Below are positions 54,464 to 64,000 of a stretch of DNA of 64,000 nt, in pieces. This stretch comes from Hydractinia symbiolongicarpus (Eukaryota; Cnidaria; Hydrozoa; Anthoathecata; Hydractiniidae), in the NCBI RefSeq assembly GCF_029227915.1, contig NC_079878.1:1612001-1676000 (forward strand). Direction: 5' to 3'. The position numbers and the translations under genes were made by a program. The notes beneath the pieces were generated by a model. The model worked only from the letters and a program-made list of their open reading frames with translations, searched no databases and was not told the DNA's origin. Within the stretch, counting starts at the first letter, position 1. Each line of letters starts with the position of its first letter.

Positions 54464-54974
54464 CTAGTCGATAGCCCGTGGAAAAATCCACGGGTGAGCC
54501 CGTCCTTTTTATACCGCATTGCGTGTGTCTAGCTACTTGCGCAGCTGAGCTACCATTTGGCGTAACTGACAGACGGACAGACGTATACGAGTATTATAAT
54601 ACAGACTAGTCGTTGCCGCGGAAAAATCTACGGGTTCGCCCGTCATTTATATTTACGCGTGGCAACAAAGTGGATAAAGTATACCGCATTTGATATTCGT
54701 CTTTCCGTAACATAATTTTCTAACTCAGCGGGGGGCGGGAAGGGGGGGGTCGCAGAGACAGAGAGGCGGAATACGGCTATCATTATAGAGACTGGTCGTT
54801 AGCCCGTGGAAAAATTCACTGGGTCGCTCGTCCTTTAGATTTACTCGTCGCAACAAAGTGGAAAAAGATATATCACATTTAGTATTGGTGCGCATTTTAA
54901 AAATAAATTTCGTGTTTCCGTTACGGGACGCAGCTTTCGCGGACACACAGACAGAATACCGCTATTATTATAGA
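54464..54974 (-). mobile_element. Head-to-tail array of three short Helitron-like units
   Basis: On the minus strand the units are 54974-54792 (183 bp), 54791-54606 (186 bp) and 54605-54464 (142 bp). They start TCTATAATAATAGCGG, TCTCTATAATGATAGCCG and TCTGTATTATAATACTCG respectively. Each ends with a subterminal hairpin (the best is CCCGTGGATTTTTCCACGGG at 54475-54494) and then, about 7 nt on, CTAG (mutated to CCAG at 54792-54795). Each CTAG is followed directly by the TC of the next unit. The array is flanked by A (54975) and T (54463), the Helitron target dinucleotide. Non-coding. Confidence 0.8.
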
Positions 54975-56209
54975 TATTGTAAATACCGTCGTGACATTGT
55001 GGATACCAAACAGAACAAGTAAGAAACCATCCTCTCAATGACTCAGAATACCAATTGCCCACTGTGCACCCCGGTTGCTAACGAGCGTGCTTTTTAATAG
55101 TGTGATAACTGGTGACTAGTTATTTTATAGCTTTAAACCAGCAGGCTGGGAAAAGGCAACAGTAGGCGCTACCTAGCTAACGTTTCTTATTTTAATTTAC
55201 CTATCAAGAAATAAAAATTTTCTTATCTGTTGTGTCTTAATGATCAATTTACATGATTTCGACTAAATACTCTCAAAGTTGGCAATATTTCCCAACTAAA
55301 TAGACAGTTTTGAAAAAGTATATGTAAGGTAAGCAGCGTTTAAAATCTACAAGTCATACTTTCTAGCACGTAGCAAATAGAACATTTCGAAAGTTTAAAT
55401 ATAATCAAAAACTTAGGTCTTATTTCTTTGAATACACTCACGTTCTACTGCCTTATCTCAAAATATATTGCGACGACTTTATTCTATAAAGTACACACCT
55501 ATTGACACCAGGAGAATTCTTGGAAACAATTGGTCAACAATGTAGGAAGCTAATGTCAGTTTTTTAAGAATAATTTACGTTTCTATTAACGTTGATTGGC
55601 ATCATAAAATTTTCCCCACCAGGTCGCCGTTCCCTTTACCTACAATGGTTCACTTTAAACACTTCTTTTCAGTTTTTTGAACACGTGTATTTCGCACTTA
55701 ACACTTCAATGAATGAGGCCAAAAATTCTGGTCCTTAATCTCACCTCCATGCTCCATATATTTTTCACTTGGCTAACACGTACTCAATTTACCAACAGCT
55801 TTATATTGTAGCAGGTCGCGGTACATGTGCATGAATAAAATAATATCACGAATCAATTCAGCTCAGCAGCATAGTAGATAATTTTATGGTAACAATAAAC
55901 ACAATAAATGGCAAAATGGCTACGCACAGAGTCTTCAAGATCATGACAGTGTCCACCAAGCAAACTACGTGTTTTCTTTTTTACAAGAATGTGCTATATA
56001 AGAATATCAAGATAAGATTTTAGGTTAAAAACAGTATGTCTCTTGTTTAGACCAATAAAAAAATAAGAATAATGACCAGTCTGATTAAAATTTTGGTGTT
56101 CTTATAAAAAAAAGTGTGTATTGAAAAAGATAAAAGAATGCTTTAAATGGAATAACGCAATGTATTTTTATCTAAAGTAAATATATGATCCACTAATATA
56201 GTAGCCAGG
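54975..56209. other. No gene recognised
   Basis: AT-rich sequence with no long ORF, tandem repeat or RNA motif. Confidence 0.45.
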
Positions 56210-56283
56210 AGATCCAGCGTAATTTTTCTTACCACCGGGAAATTGGAGTAGTTAGGGTGGAAAAAATTACGCTGGGTCTCAAA
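56210..56283. repeat. Short inverted repeat (hairpin), about 20 bp arms
   Basis: GAGATCCAGCGTAATTTTTC (about 56214) mirrors GGAAAAAATTACGCTGGGTCTC-type sequence ending near 56281, with a 30-bp loop. It resembles a miniature TIR element. Confidence 0.6.
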
Positions 56284-57128
56284 CGATTTTTCTGCGGCTA
56301 AAATCTCGCCGCGCTTTTTGATTGGCTAATTCTGTTGTACTCTGCTCACGTGTGTATTATAAGGCCCTTTTCATACCGAATATTCCAGCTAGTGGTTTAA
56401 CTCACCCTAGCAAACATTAGTATTCTACAAAGTTTTTATCAGAGTCAGATTTGGCCAAGCTTGGTAAATAACTCACAGGTAAATTAAAATAGCCTCCGAG
56501 ACGATTAGTCACATTTTTCAATTCAAACTCGGGGTTTCTGCTGGGTCATTCGTTCGCGTCTAAGATTTTGTTTGAGAGAAACTCATTTTATCAACTCGAA
56601 GAAGAAAGCTTAGTTAACTAGGCTACTAATTTAGACAATTTTTTTGGAGATTTATCAATTACTAAGAACACCTTATCTATTTTTTTGCCGCAAGACGGTA
56701 TGTCTTTCATGCAAAAACTGAGTAATCCAAATCCAGCTCTATCACTATTGCGGACGAGAATTTGGTCTGGGGAATTTTTTTAAGTTCATGGGAGAGAAGT
56801 TTTTCAAACGCAAGTGAAGATTTCGGAGAAAAGAAGTGTCTTTATTAAAGTAATGACAGCGTTGATTCTAAAGACCAGACCGAATGGTTTGTTCTGCTTG
56901 ATAAAATGGCACGGCTATTACAACGAAAGAAAGACTAATGTTTTCATATTAAAATTTTTCTTAGATATGTATAAAGACCTTAAATTTACACATAAAACTT
57001 TGCAGACGACAACAACAACAAACTATGCCAAAGAAGTTTGTTATAAATACCACTTTTGTTTACATCTTTGAGAGTGCTAAATTATTTATAATTTACCGTG
57101 GCTGAATTGGACAAACTAGATTCTAGTT
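56284..57128. other. Upstream region, one unassigned ORF
   Basis: An 85-codon plus ORF (56814-57071) is Lys- and Phe-rich with no motif; coding is doubtful. Nothing else recognised. Confidence 0.35.
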
Positions 57129-57132
57129 CATA

Positions 57133-57433
57133 ACTGGCGGCAAAACTCGCGCTAAGACTCGCGGCCGCGACTTATAACTAGCGGCCGCGACTTATAACTA
57201 GCGGCCGCGTGTTTTGCCGCCAGTTGTATTTTTTCTGGTCCTGATTTTAATACGTGTTGTTGTAAAAACTTTCGGCACAACTCGCGGCCGCTACTTATAA
57301 CTAGCGGCCGCGACTTATAACTAGCGGCCGCAACTTGTAACTAGCGGCCGCGTGTTTTTCCGCCAGTTGTGCTTTTCCGGTCCCGATTTTAATACGTGTT
57401 TTTGTAAAAACTTTTGGTGCAACTAGCGGCCGC
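57133..57433. repeat. NotI-site array: eight GCGGCCGC in 273 bp
   Basis: GCGGCCGC occurs at 57161, 57181, 57201, 57284, 57304, 57324, 57344 and 57426. Spacing is 20 bp within clusters (unit GCGGCCGCGACTTATAACTA) and 82-83 bp between clusters. The two inter-cluster spacers are near copies (CGTGTTTT...CCGCCAGTTGT...TTTTAATACGTGTT). The first cluster is flanked by a perfect inverted pair, ACTGGCGGCAAAAC (57133-57146) and GTTTTGCCGCCAGT (57211-57224). It lies 75 bp before the IS3EU-like ORF and may be the element's subterminal region. Confidence 0.95.
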
Positions 57434-57507
57434 GACTTTATGAAAATTGAGAACATGCCTAAATAAAAAATAGTGTTCAGTATCAGCCACTATTCATTCA
57501 AGTAGGT

Positions 57508-58136
57508 ATGTCTGACAAATTTCTTCCTTCGACACATCCTGGCACATTGCAGGAACTTGTTTGTTATTACCATGGCATACATCCTAAACTTAAATACAAG
57601 GATATATGTTCCATAATTGTTAGTCATCACAAGAAGAATGTTTCCATGTCTCAAATGAAAGCTATATTGAAGAGCAATGGATTGAACAGAAAAAGAAATG
57701 TGTCTGAAAACATTCTAAAGGGTGTCATTGAAAATGAATTGCAAACATCATTGTCTAAAGTTGGATACCGTCAAATGACCGAAAATGTCTGCATGAAATA
57801 TGGATTTTGTGTGTCAAAAGAAGATGTACGTCGGGCTATTAAAGAAGTTGACCCGGAAGTCGTGGAGAGTCGAAAATATAATACAATCAAAAGAAGAACA
57901 TACTGGTCTCTTGGTCCCGGCGATGTATACCATCTGGACGGAAATGATAAGTTGAAGAGATGGGGGTTTTGCATTCACGGATGTGTGGATGGATTCAGCA
58001 GGAAGTTTTTGTGGCTGGTCGTTGCGTCTTCAAATAATGACCCGCTAATTATTGGTAATTATTATCTGCAATGTATCAGCCACTATAAGTTTTGTCCTCG
58101 ATTACTGCGAATGGATAGGGGAAGAGAAAACATATA
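57508..58136 (+). CDS. IS3EU-like DDE transposase/integrase, 5' part (interrupted gene)
   Basis: ATG at 57508. The N-terminal ~115 residues look like a helix-turn-helix DNA-binding region (YKDICSIIVSHHKKNVSM; SQMKAILKSNGLNRKRN). The catalytic core begins with GPGDVYHLDGNDKLKRWGF near residue 145 (first aspartate). The second aspartate is in LLRMDRGREN just before the break. The family carries out cut-and-paste transposition, and related integrase-core genes are frequent in invertebrates. Coding stops at 58136, where a hAT-like transposon is inserted, and resumes at 61949. Removing the insertion and one copy of the 5-bp duplication leaves a continuous frame of 395 codons including the stop, so the gene was probably intact when hit. 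Confidence 0.8.
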
Positions 58137-61100
58137 CAGGGTTCCCACAGAAATTTTCTAAAACTTTTCCCTGAGCTTTCAAGAAAAGCATATAAAATTC
58201 CCTGGACATGACCCTTGAAAAGTATATTATTTTCCCTGGGTCACATAAAAAAACATATTGTTTTCCCTGGGTCTCCAAGGTAATAAACATTAAGCATACT
58301 AAGTTCAATTCCTGGTTCCCCAAGTAAAAAACAGCAGGCATTAGATATTACTAAATAGCGTCTAAAAAACTAGGGTCATTAAATAGAAACATAAATATTA
58401 GACAGTGGGAGAAATTGAAACTGAAATTGAAACATTTGGGTGTATATTATCCAGCATTTGAATACAGGTGTGTATGTAAACTTCAGCAAAAGAAGATTTA
58501 TGTACTTCTGAACACTGCTAACTGCCAGAAACTGTTATTCCATTTAGCTTGATATTAGTCTGAAGTTAACTACTGCAGAACAGTTTCAAGCCCAGAAAGT
58601 GGAACATTGACTTAAGACAGGTTAGTGGGTAGCCAGGCCCATCTAATAAGGTAAATGGTGCTGGTTAAAAACGTATCTTGAGAAGTTTGACTTCAGTCCA
58701 AAATAAAACAAAACAAAATGGGTTACAGTCAAACAAAAACTAAAGATCTATCCAGAAGACAAAATCAGTCCAACACAAAAACAAACAAAATAGAAACAGC
58801 CAGTTGTTTAGTCGTTTTTATTTACAAACTTTCCTCCTCTTTTCCTCTAAAACCAAGAGTGCTTCATCTAAGCTTTTTACTTGAGTTTTCAACTCAACAC
58901 TTCTTCTTTTCAATGCATTTGCCTTGGTTACAAGTGACACAACGTTATCTTTATCTTTTTCAGCTTTCTCTACTGATGAAACGAATTCTTTGTCTAATGC
59001 TTCACATGTCTTCTGCAAATCATCACGTTTAGCTTTTGTGTCTCTTATTTCATCATTTAATATGCGCTTTTGATTCTCATCTCTTTCATTGCGTTTTTTC
59101 TGTCTCTGTAGTTCTAAACTGTCTTCATACTTTTGTCTTGCAGAAGCTACAGATCGAAGCAGCTTGTTAGTTACCTGAATACTATCAGGTTTTAAACCAT
59201 TAGCAATCATATGATCACTCACAACCTTTTTAGCTACGATAGATTCTTCTTTCATGTTTTGTCTGAGGACAGAGTTGTTAATACTAAAACTTCTTTCAAC
59301 TGATGCTTGACCGTGACTTAATGTTAAGACTAATTTGATAAGAAAAGAAAGTTCCTTGAAACTTTTTACGCCAACATCACCAAAATAAAATTCATCTAAG
59401 TCTTCTTGAAACCTATCAAAACTCTGAAATTTATCAATGTGAAGTTTCAAATTGTGATCGGAAAACTCATTAAATTCTTCAGTGATTTTGTCACATTGAA
59501 AAGATGTTAAAACTCTAAGCTTCACCAGATATGTTAACATGCTTCTCAGTTTGGTTTGCAAAACAGAGGAGCTTTCAGTAACCATTACCTTGGGATCAAA
59601 TATAGTGGAATTTTTAACAACATTTTTTGACAACGGACTCTTGTCGAATAACTTCTTAACAATAGATCTAACAAATATAACAGCATCAGTAAAGAACTTA
59701 GCCACCTGTGCATTAGTTATTAGATCTTTTCTTTTTAATTCGTTTATTTCAAATCTAGTAGCAAAGCCTAAATTATAATTCTTTGGTTTCATAAGCACTG
59801 AATTATAATTCAAATTGACAGCTTTTAAATCACTTATTGATTCACATTTTGTTAACACATCAGGCTTAACAATCAATCTCATTAAATTCTTTAAAAGCTT
59901 GGTCAAGTCTTGATACATATAAGGAACCATTGGTTTGTCCGTTTGGTACATTACCAAAAATGGTTGCAAAATTCCAGCTAGGAAACTGAAAAACTTCAAT
60001 TTCGCAGGTGTGAGCAGGTCTTTAGCAGCATCTTTCACATAACCATAGCTCTTAGAAGCAGGTCGTTTTGATTTCGGAAGACCTTCCCAAAACTTTACGA
60101 TTTTCACAATATTTTCCCAAATTTCAATGAGACGCTCTGCTACAACTTTGTCTTCCACCCACCTGAAAATGAAAACATATAACCTACATTACTACTAAAC
60201 TTTTCAACATATAGACATATTACAGTACAATTTACATATTTCTCAATAAATTAGCTTTTTTCTAATACCACATACTGCAATTTAAATTCAGGTGACCATT
60301 ATAATTTATTATTAATGCACATGAATTAAAAATGACACACTTTGTCTTTCTACCACCAAGAGAGTAGCTTACTATACCGTGTAGCACAAAAATTTAGCGG
60401 ATAAACATTAGATGATGTCACACTTTCATAATCATCTCTTCTGGCTGGTGTGTCGTGCAATATTTGGTAAGAACCATGGAGTATTTTCTTAATGTTCCAT
60501 TCAGTAGAAACTGCAGCATTTTTGAAAGCACCATGAATAGTGTGAAGACCACAGCTACCTATGTCAATGAGTTGATGTTGTTCATTGTCAAGACGGTCTT
60601 TCTGGACTTTTTCCAAAAATTTGAAGTTAACGCTAGGTCCATCCATGGATACTTGAAACATTTTGTTTGGATCTAATTTCCCAAGCGTCTTCGTGAAATG
60701 GCTGAACAAATCTTGCAGCACTATGTCCAAGAAAGCTTGAGTCTAAGTAACGGATTTTAACTTTGTCATCAACAGGGTCAAAAAATCTTACTAGTACATC
60801 CATTTCACAGTTCTGAGTTACAGTATTCAAACTTTCGTCAAAAGAGACAACATAACATTCAACTTTTTTCAATGAATCATACAAGATGTCTCTAAAGTAT
60901 GGGGCAATTACAAAGTTGATGATATAATGGACTTTGGTAGGCCCAAGTTCAAATGACTGAGCAATTTTGCTGTCTGGGAACATGCATCTAAATGTTTGAC
61001 CAAGGTTAGTACAAGAATTGTTAGAAAAGCCGTTAACAACTACTTTTAAGGCCCAAATTATTTCAGATTTCTGCTTTTGACTGTCTTTTAATAGCAACTC

Positions 61101-61943
61101 AAGTGAAGTTTCTTCTGTGGCTTTAGTCTTATGAACTGACTGAATTTGACTAGATGTAGAACCACTAGATGTAGAGGTAGAATCACTAGATGTACTTGGC
61201 TCTTCAATACTAATAGGCTGTTCGCTTCTATTACTAATAGTTTTTGCTTTAAAGAACATTTGCCTTCGGTCTACATGCATTTTATGAGTTTTACCACTTG
61301 TATGACTAACTAAGGCTTGACGACCCATATTTGACAACTTGATCGTCTTATGACAAACTTTACATCGAGCCTCTGTGTTATCTTTGGTTTTTACAATCCA
61401 CTCCTTAAAGTCTGGATCATCCAGCCAATCCTTTGAGAAATAGGTTTGATCTTTCATATTTTATTTTAATACACTAGAAAACAACAGAACTAAAAACTTA
61501 CAAAAAATAAGAACAGAACACCATAGATTACAACAAACTGCATTACACAAGTACCAATCGCTAAACTTTTATCACTTTTTAAAATCACATGCAAGCTACA
61601 GAATAAAAAACTACATTAACAATTTGTTTATATTATAAAGAGTGTCGCCAGAAGAAAAGAGATGCTGTATCTATATAAACAAAATTAAAAGTTGCATAAA
61701 TCTGTTTGGTTGAACACTATGGCTACCATTAATCATGCTGAAAAGCTAACAATGAAATAATAGTAACACAACTTCAGTTCAACTTGCTACCAAATTTTTT
61801 TTTCCCTGAGTCTCTTGCAAATGCCATATATTTTCCCTGGGTCAAAATTTTTTCCAGGTGCGTTTCCAGGTTTTCCCTGAGTTTTTCAAAAAGTGGTATA
61901 TTTTCCAGGTTTTCCAGGTTTTCCAGGGTCTGTGGGAACCCTG
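58137..61943. mobile_element. hAT-like DNA transposon inserted in the IS3EU-like gene
   Basis: Terminal inverted repeats CAGGGTTCCCACAGA (58137) and TCTGTGGGAACCCTG (61929-61943), flanked by the 5-bp duplication ATATA (58132-58136 and 61944-61948). Both ends carry several TTTTCCCTGGGTC / TTTTCCAGG subterminal motifs (58150-58280 and 61800-61930), likely transposase-binding sites. It encodes one transposase gene on the minus strand. A 5-bp duplication is unusual for hAT elements, which usually make 8 bp, but fits the less common hAT5 type as I recall it. Confidence 0.85.
58818..61457 (-). CDS. hAT-like transposase, two exons, one frameshift
   Basis: ATG at 61457. The N-terminus has a BED-like zinc finger (CKVCHKTIKLSNMGRQALVS then H-x5-H, near residues 33-60). 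A Ser/Thr-rich linker follows, then the catalytic region with SFDESLN, DVLVRFFDPVDDKVK and MFQVSMDGPSVNFKFLEKV. Exon 1 ends at 60378 and exon 2 starts at 60162 (intron 215 bp, GTATAG donor, TTTCAG acceptor). The junction gives a sensible CATRW|VEDK reading. The C-terminal dimerisation segment SHGQASVERSFSINNSVLR is followed by about 110 residues of coiled coil, unusually long for the family. A single-base frame change near 60715 separates the first ~245 codons from the rest; it may be real or an error. The 446-codon second exon is fully open. Confidence 0.8.
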
Positions 61944-62504
61944 ATATATTGTGAAGATTTACAAGTTTTCTTTACTGGCTCCACTGAGAGTTTTTTATAC
62001 GCAAACTCAACAAGAGATCAACGTATCGAAGCATATTGGTCGCGCCTTAAAAAGTTTCGCACAAGCTGGTGGGTTGAATTTTTCCAATCTATGGTCAGTC
62101 GCAACATTTATAAGCCGCAATTGGATACTCATCAAGAATGCCTTCTTTTCTGTTTTTTGCCTTTTATACAAAAGGAGTTGAATGAATTCGCGCACACATG
62201 GAACTTGCGCACAATTCGACAATCAGCAAACACTCCTGGAGGAAAACCTGATATGCTTTTCCATGTTCTTGAAACTGTTGGCTTCGAGAAAAAAGGTGTT
62301 GATATCGATGAAAGAGACTTGCAGATTGCGAATAACTTATTACGCATTGAACATCCCCCGGTTCATCGCAATAAAGATATACACGAACTATTGATTTGTT
62401 ACGTACAAATAAACAGCATAAAAATCGCTAAGGACGCAGAAGGTGGATTAGATATGTACATAGAGTTGTTGGACTTATTATCACGTGATGGATTTTTAAT
62501 ATAA
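61944..62504 (+). CDS. IS3EU-like DDE transposase/integrase, 3' part (interrupted gene)
   Basis: Continues the gene from 57508. After the duplicated ATATA the frame reads EDLQVFFTGSTESF and then STRDQRIEAYWSRLKKFRTS, with the catalytic glutamate in RIEAYW. It proceeds to a stop at 62502-62504. The same motif in the decayed copies is RIETWW. The C-terminal part (KELNEFAHTWNLRTIRQS; PGGKPDMLFHVLE) matches the usual layout of this integrase family. The upstream ORF start at 61893 lies in the hAT end and is not used by this gene. Confidence 0.8.
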   Translation: MYCEDLQVFFTGSTESFLYANSTRDQRIEAYWSRLKKFRTSWWVEFFQSMVSRNIYKPQLDTHQECLLFCFLPFIQKELNEFAHTWNLRTIRQSANTPGGKPDMLFHVLETVGFEKKGVDIDERDLQIANNLLRIEHPPVHRNKDIHELLICYVQINSIKIAKDAEGGLDMYIELLDLLSRDGFLI

Positions 62505-62990
62505 AACATTCAAGTATTGGGATTTAGAGATAAACAAACTAATGTTTAACGTTTTTTGAGTTTTGCTTTTGTTAACAAAATATATAAGGTGTATTTACAG
62601 CATAAAAAATATTAACAACTTTTCAACAGGAAGACAAAAAGTCACAACAAGATGTTTATGCAAATGAGCAAAATTATAAAAGTCTAAGCTTCATGCTTTA
62701 TGAGATTTTTTTGTAAAACTGGGATAAAAAATATTTATCGTAAAGCCCACAAAAAACAAAAAAACAAAACGAACTCATATACACGTTTTTTTTATAAGAA
62801 CAAAGTATTCAAATTTAAAAAGTTAAGAACGTTTGAAGGTCTTTCTTCAAGTTGAGTGTTCTTATACAAAAAACGTGTATGTAACATAAGGGTATGCAAC
62901 CAAAATTTAAAAAACCTTTTATACACAGTAACTAAAAGACTATATCCAAGTAATATATTTCGAAAAACAACCTTGAACTATTCATTTCAA
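62505..62990. other. Spacer with a 23-bp inverted repeat
   Basis: ATACACGTTTTTTTTATAAG (62779) is mirrored by GTTCTTATACAAAAAACGTG (62858), with a 56-bp loop. It could be a small TIR remnant or the region between the two convergent genes. Nothing else seen. Confidence 0.5.
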
Positions 62991-64000
62991 TTAAATCTCT
63001 CCAAAACCACTACAAAATTTTATTGCAGTTTTCATTGCCTGTCCAACATTTTTTACTGGTAAGACAACAGTCCTTGAACAGGTTGACACCTTAGGAAGCA
63101 CAATGTCCTCTTCAAAATTTATATCTAAAGGGTCATCCAATCCATGAGGTGGGATACAGTCAAATCCAGTAAAGAAAAACAATATATCTTCTAGAGATAT
63201 ACCAACATGATCACCGTTTGCAACTTCAGCAAGATAAATTTCAAATTCACAAATTGCTGATTCAACCAAAGATCGTTTGTTAGATCCAAGTATACCATCA
63301 CGATTAATTTTTAGTAATGCAACAAACTCATTTAAAGTTATTGATTTATTGTTTACTTGGAGGTACTTTCTCATAAAAACGACATTGTCTGGTTCACCTA
63401 AGGCTGAGTCGATGCTCATCAAACCTTTTCGAAAGTGCTCAAGAGCATGGTATCTGCTAAATATAACATAATTTTTTGCAAACATCATTTAACCTTTTCT
63501 TTATCGCCAGATGGCAAAATGTTATTATCCAGCATTTCATCAAAATTCCCTTCTTCAATTTGTTGAAGTTTCGCTTGAAGTTCAGCATCATCAACATTTA
63601 TAACATCATTAGATTCTTTCGAATATAACGCATCAACAACACAAAAATGTAAACATTCTGGTCCTCTAGCAGAGTTCAAAATTGATAAACCTGTCAGTTG
63701 ACCCAATTTGTAATATGTTTTCATTTCCAAATCCTGTGGAGCAGCCTTAAAGCACAGGGCAGATGTTGATCCAAAAAATAGACCTGGCACAAGGTTAAAG
63801 TACTTCATGCACAAAGTTAAAAATTCTTTATAAGGACCTCCAGCATCAGCAGCTGCTTCGCCAGCAAATCGTATAATAAAATCATGCTTTTCTGCATCAA
63901 ATGATTGTTTTAATAGTATGTTCCAGAATTTATTCTGATCTCTTTGAACAATAATGTGGCGTGGAGACATTTGGATCAACCGTTTAAATTTAAACCGTTC
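62991..64000 (-). CDS. HECT-domain E3 ubiquitin ligase, C-terminal part, one frameshift
   Basis: The frame runs in from the right edge (64000) and covers nearly the whole HECT domain. N-lobe: PRHIIVQRDQNKFWNILL, then IIRFAGEAAADAGGPYKEFL (the conserved GGP segment). C-lobe: DILFFFTGFDCIPPHG and LPKVSTCSRTVVLPV with the catalytic cysteine (codon at 63080-63078). The protein ends KFCSGFGEI with stop at 62991. HECT ligases accept ubiquitin on this cysteine and pass it to substrate lysines; the substrate here is unknown. Near 63485 the frame shifts by one base in GGTTAAATGATG, where one A added to the A-run would restore it; either a pseudogene break or a sequence error. Upstream substrate-binding regions lie outside the window. 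Confidence 0.8.

Noticed and set aside
57133-57433. CRISPR-like array at the NotI repeats
   Set aside because: The repeats are palindromic 8-mers at 20-bp steps with repeated, not unique, spacers; the genome is eukaryotic.
62779-62880. Small TIR transposon between the IS3EU-like and HECT genes
   Set aside because: Only a 23-bp inverted pair with a 56-bp loop; no target duplication or second copy, so noted only as an inverted repeat.

Overview
This is AT-rich animal DNA, most likely from a cnidarian and probably a hydrozoan. I infer this from split genes with GT-AG introns, tRNA-derived SINEs, Penelope, Helitron, hAT, pogo and IS3EU-like transposons, and a decayed Polinton/virus-like block. 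The species cannot be fixed from the sequence. Host genes are few: the N-terminal half of an SLC7 cationic amino-acid transporter (minus, 5044-6514), one intact single-exon class A GPCR (plus, 40661-41632) with a broken paralogue (30233-31127), a HECT ubiquitin-ligase gene running off the right edge (minus, 62991-64000), and a broken methyltransferase-like gene (53386-53850).

Left part (1-13 kb): a 2.4-kb fold-back element opens the window. It is followed by Helitron-like repeats, the SLC7 exons, a tRNA-derived SINE cluster, a 1.2-kb non-autonomous TIR element with repeated AGTAACC/AGAACCA motifs, and a broken pogo/Tigger-like transposase.

Middle (13.4-27 kb): the remains of one large DNA-virus-like or Polinton-like element, with divergent and overlapping genes, a packaging-ATPase-like gene, a BRO/KilA-N-like gene, a capsid-like gene, and coiled-coil/membrane proteins. 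All large genes carry stops or frameshifts. The block is split by a PLE-associated repeat and by a Ty3/gypsy-like retrotransposon (minus, 19273-24091). That retrotransposon has a tRNA-Ser-like primer site directly abutting terminal repeats of only about 31-37 bp.

Right part (30-64 kb): GPCR copies, several Helitron-like arrays joined head to tail, a Penelope-like element with GIY-YIG endonuclease, a nearly perfect 3,026-bp tandem duplication carrying a decayed IS3EU-like transposase, an eight-fold NotI-site array, and a better preserved IS3EU-like transposase gene. A hAT-like transposon with a 5-bp target duplication interrupts that gene, and the ORF is exactly in frame across the insertion.

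I did not find an obviously new multi-gene system. The strongest unusual items are the decayed virus-like block, the tandem Helitron arrays, the very short terminal repeats of the gypsy-like element, the nested hAT-in-IS3EU insertion and the NotI-rich array. Many single-base breaks sit in homopolymer runs, so some may be assembly errors rather than true decay.
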